Position numbers and translations under genes: made by a program. Positions 18,917 through 27,917 of a stretch of DNA of 64,000 nucleotides are shown piece after piece (position 1 is the first letter of the stretch; every line of letters begins with the position of its first letter). The stretch covers positions 682,001 through 746,000 of the forward strand of contig NZ_JANCTC010000001.1 in assembly GCF_024297145.1 (NCBI RefSeq), in the 5' to 3' direction. The DNA is from Mesorhizobium sp. LMG 17147. GTDB taxonomy: Bacteria; Pseudomonadota; Alphaproteobacteria; Rhizobiales; Rhizobiaceae. The notes beneath the pieces are model-generated. The model saw only the letters and a program-made list of their open reading frames with translations. It had not been told where the DNA came from and did not search any database.

Positions 18917-19933
18917 ATGACCGATCACGTCGTCAGAACTCTCACCGATCCGTCCCTGCTGATCGCACTGCTGGTCGGAATAGCGGTGTTTGCGACCGTC
19001 TTCACGCTGCTGCCCGCCTTTGGCGGGAACCAGCTCAAGGCGCGCATGAAATCCGTGGCGCTGGAGCGCGATGAGCTGCGCGCCAAGCAGCGGGCGCGGC
19101 TGGCAATCGAAGCCGACCGCCGCCGCAAGGGCCTGCGCGAAGAACAGTCGGTCGGCATGCGCAATATTGTCGATCGCCTGGATCTCAGGCGTGCGCTGGC
19201 GGATGAAGGTACCTTGCAGAAATTGAAAGTGGCGGGTTTTCGCGGGCAAAATCCGCTGACGCGCTTCCTTTTCTTCCGTCTCGTCCTGCCCTTCATCGGC
19301 TTTGCATTGGCGGCGATGTATCTGTTCGTGCTCGGCGGATTGCCCGAGCAGCCGTTTTTCGTGAAGCTGTTCGTGTGCATCGTGGTTGCCTATGCGGGGT
19401 TCTACGCGCCGGTGCTCTACGTCAACAACCGCGCTACCAAGCGCAAGCAGTCGATTCAGATGGCGTGGCCGGACGCGCTCGACCTGATGCTGATATGCGT
19501 CGAGTCCGGCATGTCGGTGGAAGCGGCGCTTCGCAAGGTCGCCGATGAGATCGGCGCGCAATCGGTGGCATTGGCGGAAGAATTCATCCTGACCAACGCC
19601 GAGCTTTCCTATCTGCAGGAGCGCAAGCAGGCCTACGAGAACCTTGCAAGCCGAACTGGGCTGGAATCCGTCAGGTCGGTGTCCCAGGCGCTGGTTCAGG
19701 CCGAGCGCTACGGCACGCCCGTGGCGCATGCATTGCGGGTGCTTGCCAGTGAGAGCCGCGACATGCGCATGAATGCCGCTGAGAAGAAGGCGGCCGCGCT
19801 GCCGCCGAAGCTCACCGTGCCGATGATCCTGTTCTTCCTGCCGGTACTGTTCGCCATCATTCTGGGTCCCGCCGGCATCCAGGTGAGCCAGCGCGGCATT
19901 TTCGGCGACCAGCCGAAATCCAGCAGCGAGTAG
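18917..19933 (+). CDS. tadC: Inner-membrane platform protein TadC
   Basis: A 338-residue paralogue of TadB with the same type II secretion F-domain plan: an N-terminal membrane helix, a basic loop, a membrane pair near 115-165, the F-domain core (CVESGMSVEAALRKVADE, then YGTPVAHALRVLASE), and a C-terminal helix LTVPMILFFLPVLFAIIL. It is the last gene of the plus-strand Tad operon. An imperfect hairpin follows directly after its stop codon. Confidence 0.95.
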   Translation: MTDHVVRTLTDPSLLIALLVGIAVFATVFTLLPAFGGNQLKARMKSVALERDELRAKQRARLAIEADRRRKGLREEQSVGMRNIVDRLDLRRALADEGTLQKLKVAGFRGQNPLTRFLFFRLVLPFIGFALAAMYLFVLGGLPEQPFFVKLFVCIVVAYAGFYAPVLYVNNRATKRKQSIQMAWPDALDLMLICVESGMSVEAALRKVADEIGAQSVALAEEFILTNAELSYLQERKQAYENLASRTGLESVRSVSQALVQAERYGTPVAHALRVLASESRDMRMNAAEKKAAALPPKLTVPMILFFLPVLFAIILGPAGIQVSQRGIFGDQPKSSSE

Positions 19934-19984
19934 CACCAGCGGCGTTGCCAGAAACGCTGATACGATTCAGCCACGCCGCCGGTG
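19934..19984. terminator. Imperfect hairpin between convergent tadC and tadD
   Basis: CACCAGCGGCGTTGC pairs with GCCACGCCGCCGGTG at 13 of 15 positions across a roughly 20-nt loop. It lies directly after the tadC stop and before the end of tadD on the other strand. It has no T-run, so it may be a bidirectional, Rho-assisted stop. Confidence 0.4.
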
Positions 19985-20047
19985 CAGCGCGGCTCTTTGC
20001 GTTAGACATGTTGCGGAATTCGCGCGCCGGTTCGGCGCCCGAGCCGG

Positions 20048-20890
20048 TCAGTTGGTGGCGGGCTTTGCCTTGTCCTGGTCCTTGAGCTGGCTCCAGGCAT
20101 TCTGCTGCGCCAGCATCTGGCGAAGGTAAGCGACGTTAGCCTGCGCCTGATCCGGCGACAGCTCTTGCGAGGCGATCTTCTCGGCCTCGTCGAAACGGCC
20201 TTGCAGACCGACGACCAGCGCGAGGTTCTGGCGAACGCGGCTATCTGCATTCGGCTGCTGGGCGGCCGAGCGCATATAGGTTTCGGCCGTGCGCAAATCG
20301 CCTTCCAGCACGTACGACATGCCGAGATTGGAAAGGATCGACGGTTCGTTCGGCCTGAGGTCAAGCGCCTTGCGATAGCCTTGGCGCGCCTCATCCTTCT
20401 GGCCCAGCTGGTCGAGAATAGCAGCTTCCGCCGACACCAGTTTCCAATCAGGATATTCAGGGGTCTGCGCGCGGCGCACGGCATCGAGAGCCGGTTCGAA
20501 CTGTCCGTTGGCGGCAAGTGCCTTGCCATAGGCGGCGAGCACGTCGCGGTCCTTCGGCAAGGCGATCGCCAGCTTGCGCATCACCGCAAGCGATTGGTCT
20601 GCGTCGCCGTCCATCTGCAGCGCCGCGGCATAATTTGTCGCGATGCGCTTGTCGCTGGGGTTTTTCGCATAGGACTGGCCGAGCGCCATCGTAGCGTTGT
20701 GCAGTTCGCCCGCCGACATTGTTTCCAGCGGCCTGCCGCTTGGACGAGAAATCGAACCAGTCGTCAATTTGCTGGTTCCGCAGCCAGCGACGCCTGCGGC
20801 AAGCGCCATCATCAACGCCGTGCTGATCAGCCTGTTTGCGCTGGCGTTCATCCTGCGGTTGGTCAGCATCGGCACCAAGGCTCCGTTCAT
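20048..20890 (-). CDS. tadD: Tetratricopeptide lipoprotein TadD
   Basis: TPR lipoprotein of the Tad pilus system, thought to help secretin assembly at the outer membrane. Hydrophobic residues lead to the lipobox VAGC (Cys about residue 37). TPR-like repeats cover about residues 70-240 (for example PSILSNLGMSYVLEGDLRTA), with a Lys/Ala-rich tail. Start choice is uncertain: ATGs at 20890, 20869 and 20851 are all in frame. The ATG at 20890 is taken because it overlaps the stop of an 8-codon open frame with a strong ribosome-binding site, which could couple translation. It is encoded apart from, and convergent to, the main Tad operon. Confidence 0.88.
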   Translation of the reverse strand: MNGALVPMLTNRRMNASANRLISTALMMALAAGVAGCGTSKLTTGSISRPSGRPLETMSAGELHNATMALGQSYAKNPSDKRIATNYAAALQMDGDADQSLAVMRKLAIALPKDRDVLAAYGKALAANGQFEPALDAVRRAQTPEYPDWKLVSAEAAILDQLGQKDEARQGYRKALDLRPNEPSILSNLGMSYVLEGDLRTAETYMRSAAQQPNADSRVRQNLALVVGLQGRFDEAEKIASQELSPDQAQANVAYLRQMLAQQNAWSQLKDQDKAKPATN

Positions 20891-20913
20891 CGCGTGACCA
20901 TTTGCGTGGTCAT
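20887..20913 (-). CDS. Possible 8-codon leader peptide upstream of tadD
   Basis: The short frame encodes MTTQMVTR and stops with TGA overlapping the tadD ATG (ATGA). It is preceded by GGGAGGGAAG, by far the best ribosome-binding site near tadD. It may be a translational-coupling leader. The alternative is a single-base indel that has separated the original start from the gene. Confidence 0.35.
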   Translation of the reverse strand: MTTQMVTR

Positions 20914-20990
20914 CTTCCCTCCCGCAGAAATATTCTGTTAACCCTAACGGAGAGTTAAGAAACGCCGACTCGGAAGCCGGAGACCAGCGA

Positions 20991-22355
20991 ATGCCTGTCG
21001 AACTCGTCGAGAAAGAATTGAGCAATGCGCTGCCGGTCCATCTGGTGGCGAAGGATGCTCTGGCGGCAGCGGGCCTTGCGCCATCCTCGGTCGCCTGGGC
21101 CAAGGCCAACAGCTTCTCCGGCGAAGCTGGCAGGACGCTGATCGTGCCTGGCGACAACGGCGCGATTGCCGGAGCCCTGTTCGGCACCGGTGATGACGAG
21201 GGCGCACTGGCCATCGGCGCACTGGCGAGAGCCTTACCCGCAGGCGACTGGCATTTTGCGTCGGCACCCGCCAAGCCGGAGCTTACGGCACTCGCCGTGG
21301 CGCTCGGCGGCTATGTCTTCACCCGCTACGGCAAGAAGCCAGGCAAGAGCCTTCGCCTCGCGCTGCCGGCAGGCACAGACGCTGCCCGCATCCGCCGCAT
21401 CGCCAATGGCGTTTTCCTGGCGCGCGATCTGGTCAACACGCCGACCAGCGATATGGGCCCCGGCCAGCTGGAAAAAGCCGCCCGGACCTTGGCCGCGACG
21501 CACAAGGCCGAAATATCGGTGACCAAAGGCGACGATCTTCTTACCGCCAACTTTCCGATGATCCACGCCGTCGGTCGGGCATCTGCCGACGCGCCGCGCC
21601 TGATCGACATGATTTGGGGGCCGAACAATGCCCCCAGGATAACGCTGGTCGGCAAGGGCGTCTGCTTTGATACAGGCGGTCTCGACATCAAGCCGTCCTC
21701 GGGCATGCTTTTGATGAAGAAGGACATGGGCGGCGCTGCCAACGTGCTGGGCCTCGCTTCCATGATTATGGCCACCGGGCTGAAGGTCCGGCTACGCGTG
21801 CTCATCCCGGCTGTCGAGAATTCGATAGCCGGCAACGCCTTCCGGCCAGGCGACGTGCTGGTGAGCCGCAAGGGCATCACCGTCGAGATCGGCAACACCG
21901 ACGCCGAAGGACGGCTGGTACTCGCCGATGCCTTGGCCTTGGCCGATGACGAAGAGCCGCAGATGCTGGTCGATATGGCGACGCTGACAGGCGCTGCCCG
22001 TGTTGCGCTCGGTCCCGACCTGCCGCCGTTCTACACCGGTGACGAGGCGCTTGCATCCGAGCTGGCGGACGCCTCCGTTGCGGTCGAGGATCCGCTATGG
22101 CGCATGCCGTTGTGGAAGCCCTATGACGCCAAGCTGGCGTCGAAGGTGGCCGACATCAACAACGTCACGTCAGACGGTTTCGCCGGCTCGATCACCGCGG
22201 CGCTTTTCCTGAAGCGTTTCGTGGAAAAGACCGCCGGCTGGGCGCATGTCGACATCTTCGCCTGGAACCCGTCCGACCGCCCGCACGGTCTTGCCGGTGG
22301 CGAAGCGCAAGGCATCCGGGCGCTGGAGCAGGTCATTTCGAACCGCTACGGTTGA
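20991..22355 (+). CDS. M17-family leucyl aminopeptidase
   Basis: Cytoplasmic di-zinc aminopeptidase removing N-terminal residues from peptides. The 454-residue protein has a degenerate N-terminal domain (1-150) and a canonical catalytic domain. GKGVCFDTGGLDIKPSSGML gives the Lys and Asp ligands, KKDMGGAA follows, and the hallmark NTDAEGRL supplies Asp/Glu ligands and Arg. It is divergent from tadD with 100 bp between starts. I cannot separate PepA from PepB subtypes by eye; the short N-domain favours the PepB-like group. Confidence 0.93.
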   Translation: MPVELVEKELSNALPVHLVAKDALAAAGLAPSSVAWAKANSFSGEAGRTLIVPGDNGAIAGALFGTGDDEGALAIGALARALPAGDWHFASAPAKPELTALAVALGGYVFTRYGKKPGKSLRLALPAGTDAARIRRIANGVFLARDLVNTPTSDMGPGQLEKAARTLAATHKAEISVTKGDDLLTANFPMIHAVGRASADAPRLIDMIWGPNNAPRITLVGKGVCFDTGGLDIKPSSGMLLMKKDMGGAANVLGLASMIMATGLKVRLRVLIPAVENSIAGNAFRPGDVLVSRKGITVEIGNTDAEGRLVLADALALADDEEPQMLVDMATLTGAARVALGPDLPPFYTGDEALASELADASVAVEDPLWRMPLWKPYDAKLASKVADINNVTSDGFAGSITAALFLKRFVEKTAGWAHVDIFAWNPSDRPHGLAGGEAQGIRALEQVISNRYG

Positions 22356-22424
22356 TTCTCGGGCATAGCCGACGAAGGTATTGACTGAAACGGAACCGAA
22401 ACAATTTTCAGTCATGCTGGACGG

Positions 22425-22775
22425 ATGTCGATTATCATGCGTCCAAGCCAGGCCTTGCGACTATGGCAACAGGTGGTGTTATCCGAGGTGCGTGACGACG
22501 CGCCCGATCTCACCATGCGCCAGACGGCGATCCTGTTCACCATCTATCTCGATCCGCCGCCACACACGGTGCGGGGGTTAGCCGCCCGCCTCAACGTCAC
22601 CAAGCCGGTGATCACCCGTGCGCTCGATACGATGGGGGCGCTGAAACTAGTGTCGCGCCACCGCGACGAGCTCGACAAGCGCAACGTGCTGGTCAGGCGC
22701 ACAGTAGAAGGCGCGCTCTTTGTCGAGCGCTTTGGCGATGTTATCATTGCCAGAGCCCAAGAGTTGCCCATTTGA
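22425..22775 (+). CDS. MarR-family transcriptional regulator
   Basis: A 116-residue winged-helix protein. The recognition region TVRGLAARLNVTKPVITRAL (about residues 47-66) and the wing region LVSRHRDELDKRNVLVRRT (about 73-91) fit MarR/SlyA regulators. It lacks the long C-terminal dimerisation helix of larger family members. The stop codon lies inside a 17-bp triplicated sequence that separates it from the next gene. Ligand and targets are unknown; regulation of the adjacent peptidase genes is a guess. Confidence 0.85.
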   Translation: MSIIMRPSQALRLWQQVVLSEVRDDAPDLTMRQTAILFTIYLDPPPHTVRGLAARLNVTKPVITRALDTMGALKLVSRHRDELDKRNVLVRRTVEGALFVERFGDVIIARAQELPI

Positions 22776-22811
22776 ACGAGTTGCCCATTTGAACGAGTTG
22801 CCGATTTGACC
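22761..22811 (+). repeat. Three tandem 17-bp repeats at the marR/NlpC junction
   Basis: GAGTTGCCCATTTGAAC occurs twice exactly (22761-22777, 22778-22794) and a third time with two substitutions (22795-22811). The first copy contains the marR stop, the third contains the TTG start of the downstream hydrolase. With one copy the genes would overlap as TTGA, so the expansion has moved stop and start 30 bp apart. Confidence 0.9.
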
Positions 22812-23666
22812 GCCAGGGATGCCCGCCTCCATGCCTTCCGCTCCGATCTCGCCGACGCCAGGCTGAAAGGCGAGGTTTCCGCCGACCGTTTCGTCGCCGG
22901 CCGGCCGGCTCGCATATCAGCCTCCGTCGCTGACATCCGCAGGGCGCCGCGGCCGGACGCCGGCGTCGATACCCAGCTTCTGTTCGGCGAAGACGTCCTC
23001 GTCTTCGAGGACGTTGGGGGCTGGGCCTGGATACAGGCCGAGCGCGACGGCTACGTCGGCTATGTCGCCGACACTGTGCTGGGCGGTCGGGATCATGCGG
23101 CCACGCATGTTGTCTCGGTGCCGCGCACTTTCCTGTATCCGGGACCGGATTTGCGGTTCCCGGTGAGCGGGGAGCTCTCGATGGGGTCATCGGTGGCGGT
23201 GACGGGCTCAGCGGAAACGCGCGGCACGCATTATGCTCTGCTGCCGTCCGGCCAGGCGGTCATCTCGGGTCATCTCAGGCCTGTCGCCGAGTTTGCCCCC
23301 GACTACGTCGCGGTCGCCGAGTCGTTTCTCGGCACGCCCTACCTGTGGGGTGGCGTCTCCGGATTCGGCATCGATTGTTCCGGTCTCGTGCAACTTGCAA
23401 TGCACATGGCTGGCAGGCAAGTGCTGCGCGACACCGACATGCAGGCGGCGACCGTCGGTGAACCGCTCGATCCCGGGCCGGATTTTGCCGGGTTGCGGCG
23501 CGGCGACCTGGTCTTCTGGAAAGGCCACGTCGCGATCATGACGGATCCGGAGACCATGATCCACGCCAACGGCCACACCATGCTGGTGTCGCGCGAAGGA
23601 CTGAGGGAGGCGGTCGCCCGTATCGGTTATCTCTATGGCGGCCCGACCGGGTTTCGCCGGCCCTAA
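22806..23666 (+). CDS. NlpC/P60-family peptidoglycan hydrolase
   Basis: A 286-residue cysteine peptidase likely to cut murein stem peptides. Two SH3b-like segments (about 45-165) precede the NlpC/P60 domain. The catalytic Cys is in GIDCSGLVQ, the His in KGHVAIM, and the third polar residue in HANGH. No signal peptide is seen, which is common for this rhizobial subgroup. The start is TTG (22806), inside the last copy of the 17-bp repeat, giving MTARDARLHAF. No better in-frame start is visible. Confidence 0.9.
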   Translation: MTARDARLHAFRSDLADARLKGEVSADRFVAGRPARISASVADIRRAPRPDAGVDTQLLFGEDVLVFEDVGGWAWIQAERDGYVGYVADTVLGGRDHAATHVVSVPRTFLYPGPDLRFPVSGELSMGSSVAVTGSAETRGTHYALLPSGQAVISGHLRPVAEFAPDYVAVAESFLGTPYLWGGVSGFGIDCSGLVQLAMHMAGRQVLRDTDMQAATVGEPLDPGPDFAGLRRGDLVFWKGHVAIMTDPETMIHANGHTMLVSREGLREAVARIGYLYGGPTGFRRP

Positions 23667-23733
23667 CTCGAATCGATCACCTTTTGTTCGGATTCTGCTT
23701 GGCGATTGCGCGTCGCCGCGCTACCTCTGGCAC

Positions 23734-26256
23734 GTGACAGAGCAGCCGCGCCTTGCCCAACAGAATGCCGCCGTCGTCCTGCCCGAGCCATTCGTCAAAT
23801 GGTTTGCGGAAAAGGGCTGGTCGCCGCGCGCCCACCAGATCGATTTGCTGGCCAAAGCCCAGGACGGGCAGTCGGTATTGCTGATCGCCCCGACCGGCGC
23901 CGGCAAGACGCTGGCCGGGTTCTTGCCATCGCTGACCGAACTGGCCGGCCGACCGAGGAGAAGGCCGGGGCAGGCGCATCGAGGCATCCATACACTCTAC
24001 ATCTCGCCGCTGAAGGCGCTGGCCGTCGACATCGAGCGCAATCTCGGCAAACCCGTCGCAGAAATCGGGCTGCCGGTCACCGTCGAGACGCGCACCGGTG
24101 ACACGCCCGCACACAAGCGCCAGCGGCAGAAGCTGGCGCCGCCCGACATTCTCCTGACCACGCCCGAGCAACTGGCGCTGCTGATTGCCGCGCCCGATGC
24201 CAGGCGCTTCTTCGAAGACCTGCGCTATGTCGTGCTCGACGAATTGCATTCGCTGGTGACCTCGAAGCGCGGGCATCTCCTGTCGCTCGGGCTGGCCCGG
24301 CTGCGCTCGTTTGTGCCCGCCCTGCAGACGATAGGCCTGTCGGCGACGGTCGCCGAGCCCGACGAATTGCGGCGGTGGCTGGTCAGCCAGAATCCACCAG
24401 GGCCGATGGCCGAACTGATCGTCGTCACCGGCGGGGCCAAGCCAGACATCTCCATTCTCGATTCGGAGGAGCGCGTGCCGTGGGCGGGACATTCGGCCCG
24501 TTATGCAACGCCGGAGATCTACAACGAGATCAAGCGCCACAAGACAACCCTGCTGTTCGTCAACACACGCAGCCAGGCGGAGCTGCTGTTCCAGGAGTTG
24601 TGGCGGGTCAACGAGGACACATTGCCGATCGCGCTGCATCACGGTTCGCTCGATGTCGCCCAGCGCCGGCGCGTCGAAAAGGCGATGGGCGAGAATGCCT
24701 TGCGTGCGATCGTCGCCACCTCGACGCTCGACCTCGGCATCGACTGGGGCGATGTCGACCTGGTCGTCCATGTCGGCGCGCCGAAAGGTGCCAGCCGGCT
24801 GGCGCAGCGCATCGGCCGCGCCAACCACCGTATGGACGAGCCGTCCAAGGCGATCCTGATTCCGGCCAACCGCTTCGAGGTGCTGGAATGCAGGGCGGCG
24901 CTCGATGCCAATTATCTCGGTGCCCAGGATACGCCGCCGCTGGTCAATGGCGGGCTCGACGTGCTGGCGCAGCATGTGCTGGGCTGTGCCTGCGGTGCGC
25001 CGTTCCATGCCGATGCGCTGTTTGAGGAAGTGCGAACGGCAGCACCCTACGCCGATCTCGATCGGCCGACATTCGATCGCGTCATCGATTTCGTCGCCAC
25101 TGGCGGCTATGCGCTGAAGAACTACGAGCGCTATGCCCGCATCCGGTTGAACAAGGACGGACTGTGGCGGGTCTCAAATCCTCGCGTCGCCCAGCAATAC
25201 CGGCTTAACGTCGGCACCATCATCGAAGTGCCGGCGCTCAACGTCCGCTACGTCCAGCCCGGCAGCAGAGGCGCGGCTTCGCGTGGCGGCCGGGTTCTGG
25301 GCAAGATCGAGGAGGCGTTCCTCGAAACGTTGACGCATGGCGACACCTTCATGTTCGCCGGCAAGGTGCTGCGCTTCGAAGGTATCCGCGAGAATGAGTG
25401 CTTTGTCTCGAATGCACCCGGCAGCGACGCCAAGGTCCCGTATTACGGTGGTGGCAAATTCCCGCTTTCGACGTACCTGGCCGAACAGGTTCGCGCCATG
25501 CTGGACGATCCGCAGCGCTGGAAGAAGCTGCCGGAGCAGGTCGCCGACTGGCTACGTTTCCAGGCCGACAAGTCGGTGCTGCCGAAACGCGACGATCTGC
25601 TGATCGAGACTTTTCCGCGCGGCAACCGCTACTATCTGGTGGCCTATCCGTTCGAGGGCAGGCTGGCGCACCAGACGCTCGGCATGCTGCTCACCCGCCG
25701 CCTCGACAGGGCGGGAGCCAAGCCGCTCGGCTTCGTCGCCACCGACTATGCGCTTGCCATATGGTCGCTTGCCGATATGGGCCGGATGTTCAGGGCGAAG
25801 AAACCGTCGCTGGCAGCGCTCTTCGACGAGGACATGCTGGGCGACGACCTCGAAGCCTGGCTCGCCGGCAGTTGGTTGTTGAAGCGCACCTTTCGCAATT
25901 GCGCGCTGATCTCGGGATTGATCGAGAAACGCCACCCGGGCCAGGAGAAGAGCGGCCGCCAGGTGACCGTGTCGACGGATCTCATCTACGACGTGCTGCG
26001 CAGCCATGAGCCTGACCATATCCTGCTGCAGGCGACGCGTGCCGACGCCGCGACCGGTCTGCTGGATGTCAGCAGACTTGCCGAGATGCTCTCGCGCGTC
26101 CAGGGTCGAATCATGCATAAGAACCTCGAGCAGATATCGCCGCTCGCCGTGCCGATCATGCTCGAGATCGGCAAAATGCCGGTGCACGGCGAGGCCGATG
26201 ACACGCTGCTGATGGATGCAGCCACGCTGGTCGAGGAGGCCATGGGGACGAAATGA
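23734..26256 (+). CDS. Ligase-associated DEXH-box DNA damage-response helicase
   Basis: An 840-residue superfamily 2 helicase of the Lhr-like, ligase-associated group (TIGR04121 type). The Walker A APTGAGKT is near residues 52-59, motif II is DELH (VLDELHSL), motif III is LSATV, and motif VI is QRIGRANHR. A DEAD/H-associated C-terminal region follows. The start is taken as GTG (VTEQPRLAQQ); an upstream frame overlaps the hydrolase gene and adds unconserved residues. Its stop overlaps the pdeM start (ATGA). The usual partners, an ATP-dependent ligase and an exonuclease, are not adjacent. Confidence 0.93.
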   Translation: MTEQPRLAQQNAAVVLPEPFVKWFAEKGWSPRAHQIDLLAKAQDGQSVLLIAPTGAGKTLAGFLPSLTELAGRPRRRPGQAHRGIHTLYISPLKALAVDIERNLGKPVAEIGLPVTVETRTGDTPAHKRQRQKLAPPDILLTTPEQLALLIAAPDARRFFEDLRYVVLDELHSLVTSKRGHLLSLGLARLRSFVPALQTIGLSATVAEPDELRRWLVSQNPPGPMAELIVVTGGAKPDISILDSEERVPWAGHSARYATPEIYNEIKRHKTTLLFVNTRSQAELLFQELWRVNEDTLPIALHHGSLDVAQRRRVEKAMGENALRAIVATSTLDLGIDWGDVDLVVHVGAPKGASRLAQRIGRANHRMDEPSKAILIPANRFEVLECRAALDANYLGAQDTPPLVNGGLDVLAQHVLGCACGAPFHADALFEEVRTAAPYADLDRPTFDRVIDFVATGGYALKNYERYARIRLNKDGLWRVSNPRVAQQYRLNVGTIIEVPALNVRYVQPGSRGAASRGGRVLGKIEEAFLETLTHGDTFMFAGKVLRFEGIRENECFVSNAPGSDAKVPYYGGGKFPLSTYLAEQVRAMLDDPQRWKKLPEQVADWLRFQADKSVLPKRDDLLIETFPRGNRYYLVAYPFEGRLAHQTLGMLLTRRLDRAGAKPLGFVATDYALAIWSLADMGRMFRAKKPSLAALFDEDMLGDDLEAWLAGSWLLKRTFRNCALISGLIEKRHPGQEKSGRQVTVSTDLIYDVLRSHEPDHILLQATRADAATGLLDVSRLAEMLSRVQGRIMHKNLEQISPLAVPIMLEIGKMPVHGEADDTLLMDAATLVEEAMGTK

Positions 26257-26969
26257 CTGTCGCGCTGGCCATGGCTGCACCTGTGGCGGAGGTGGGCTCT
26301 GTCGATGTCGCCGGCGAACGCGCGGTCTGCGACCGCCGCGGCGTGCTCTACTTTCCCGAATTTCGGCTTCTGGCCGTGTCCGATCTGCATCTGGAAAAAG
26401 GCTCCTCGCTGGCCAGGCGCGGCACGCTGGTTCCTCCTTACGACACCGGAGCCACGTTACTCCGCTTGCAAACGGTAATCGCCGACTACCAGCCTTCGAT
26501 CGTCATCAGCCTGGGGGACAGTTTTCACGATGGCGGCGGCGCTGCGCGCATGCACGCAAGCTTTCGCGAAAGGCTGGAAGGCCTGATGGTAGGGCGCGAC
26601 TGGTTCTGGGTCACCGGCAATCATGATCCTGAAGCACCGGCCGACCTGCCCGGCGAGACCGTGCGCGAATTGGCCATCGGCTCTCTGCTTTTCCGGCACG
26701 AGCCTTCGGCGGTAAGGGTGGAGGGCGAGATATCAGGCCATTTGCATCCTTGCGCCCGCATCGTGCAGCAAGGCCGCTCGGTGCGGCGGCGCTGCTTTGC
26801 CGGCGATGGCGGCCGCATGATCATGCCGGCCTTCGGCGCCTATACCGGCTCGCTCAATCTGCTTGATCGCGCCTATGCCGGGCTGTTCCGCCGCGAAACG
26901 CTGATGGCCTACATGCTTGGCACCGAACGCATCTTCGCGATTTCCCACGCGATGCTCAGGCCGGGCTGA
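26253..26969 (+). CDS. pdeM: Ligase-associated metallophosphoesterase/endonuclease PdeM
   Basis: A 238-residue calcineurin-like metallophosphoesterase. The metal-binding motifs are complete: SDLHLEK (about residues 44-50), GDSFHDGG, TGNHDPE and GHLHPC. It belongs to the four-gene ligase-associated DNA repair set (TIGR04123 type) and is translationally coupled to the helicase through a 4-bp overlap. It is presumed to act on DNA ends with the helicase. Convergent with soeC, with only 2 bp between stops. Confidence 0.93.
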   Translation: MTVALAMAAPVAEVGSVDVAGERAVCDRRGVLYFPEFRLLAVSDLHLEKGSSLARRGTLVPPYDTGATLLRLQTVIADYQPSIVISLGDSFHDGGGAARMHASFRERLEGLMVGRDWFWVTGNHDPEAPADLPGETVRELAIGSLLFRHEPSAVRVEGEISGHLHPCARIVQQGRSVRRRCFAGDGGRMIMPAFGAYTGSLNLLDRAYAGLFRRETLMAYMLGTERIFAISHAMLRPG

Positions 26970-26971
26970 AC

Positions 26972-27907
26972 CTACCTGCCGTAGTACAAAGTGACGGTGT
27001 GCTTGGCCTCGGCGAAGAACAGCCAGCGCTCGACCAGCATGCCGGCGAGTTGGGCGATCGCGGCGAGCATCGACGAAACCGCCGCATAGGGCCACGGCAG
27101 GGCGAATGCCGCCACCAACAGCAACGCAGGCAAAGCAAAGGCCAGCACCTGCGTGATCTGGCGTAGCCGCACGCTGTGCTTGCGCGCGATGCGGAAGCCC
27201 ATCTCCTTGAGCAAGTAGTTTTCCTCGGTATGCGGCCATTCCATCGACCGCACCGTGCCGCCGGCCAGACCCGTCGCCGTGTTGGCTGTGGTCGGGATTT
27301 CCAGCCGGTCGTTGTACCGCCAGGTCGCCAGCTTCCAGCCCCAGCCGAGCACGGTCAGCAATAGGGCAGCCGCGAGAAGCGTATTCGAGCCGACGGCAAA
27401 ACCCTGCAGCAGCGCATTGAGCAGCACGCAGCCGGTCATTGCCGAAAAGATCAGATAGCCGGGCAGGGTGAAGCGGCTGTGCCATTGGGCGATAGGCTTC
27501 AACGATGCGTAGATCATGCCGGTGGTGCAGACGGTTGCGACCGCGCCGATGGCAGCGAGCAGCCCGGCGACAGCCACCCAGCCGCTCGTACGGCCGAGGA
27601 CCACCCAGCCAATACCGAACAGTCCCGCCGGGATGAAGGTCGCAACCGACGCAACGCCTTCGCGTGACAGCCAGGAGCTTCGCCATTGCGAGAAGGAACG
27701 CCAGGCGCGTTCGGGCCGGCCGAGATGGCCGGCCGACGACAGCAGGCCTGCCGAGATCAGGCCAAGCGCCAGCCCCATGCCGGTGAGGCCAAGCCAGAAA
27801 TCGGGCGGGATAAAGCCCTGTCCGGCGAGCACGCCAAGTAGTGAGAGCAGGCCGTAACCGGCGCCCGTGGCGGTGGTGAAAAAGACGACGGAAAATGCTG
27901 GATGCAT
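26972..27907 (-). CDS. soeC: Membrane anchor subunit of a SoeABC-type sulfite dehydrogenase (DmsC family)
   Basis: A 311-residue protein with about eight hydrophobic segments, related to DmsC/NrfD-type anchors that pass electrons between quinone and the FeS subunit. The start at 27907 gives MHPAFSVVFFTTATGAGYGL, a typical DmsC N-terminus; a longer frame reading through soeB is rejected. It is the last gene of soeA-soeB-soeC. The specific sulfite assignment depends on the catalytic subunit and the exporter genes nearby; a polysulfide or sulfoxide reductase is the alternative. Confidence 0.82.
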   Translation of the reverse strand: MHPAFSVVFFTTATGAGYGLLSLLGVLAGQGFIPPDFWLGLTGMGLALGLISAGLLSSAGHLGRPERAWRSFSQWRSSWLSREGVASVATFIPAGLFGIGWVVLGRTSGWVAVAGLLAAIGAVATVCTTGMIYASLKPIAQWHSRFTLPGYLIFSAMTGCVLLNALLQGFAVGSNTLLAAALLLTVLGWGWKLATWRYNDRLEIPTTANTATGLAGGTVRSMEWPHTEENYLLKEMGFRIARKHSVRLRQITQVLAFALPALLLVAAFALPWPYAAVSSMLAAIAQLAGMLVERWLFFAEAKHTVTLYYGR

Positions 27908-27917
27908 GAGACGCGGG

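Noticed and set aside
22761..22811. CRISPR-like array
   Set aside because: The repeats are directly adjacent with no spacers; it is a tandem duplication.
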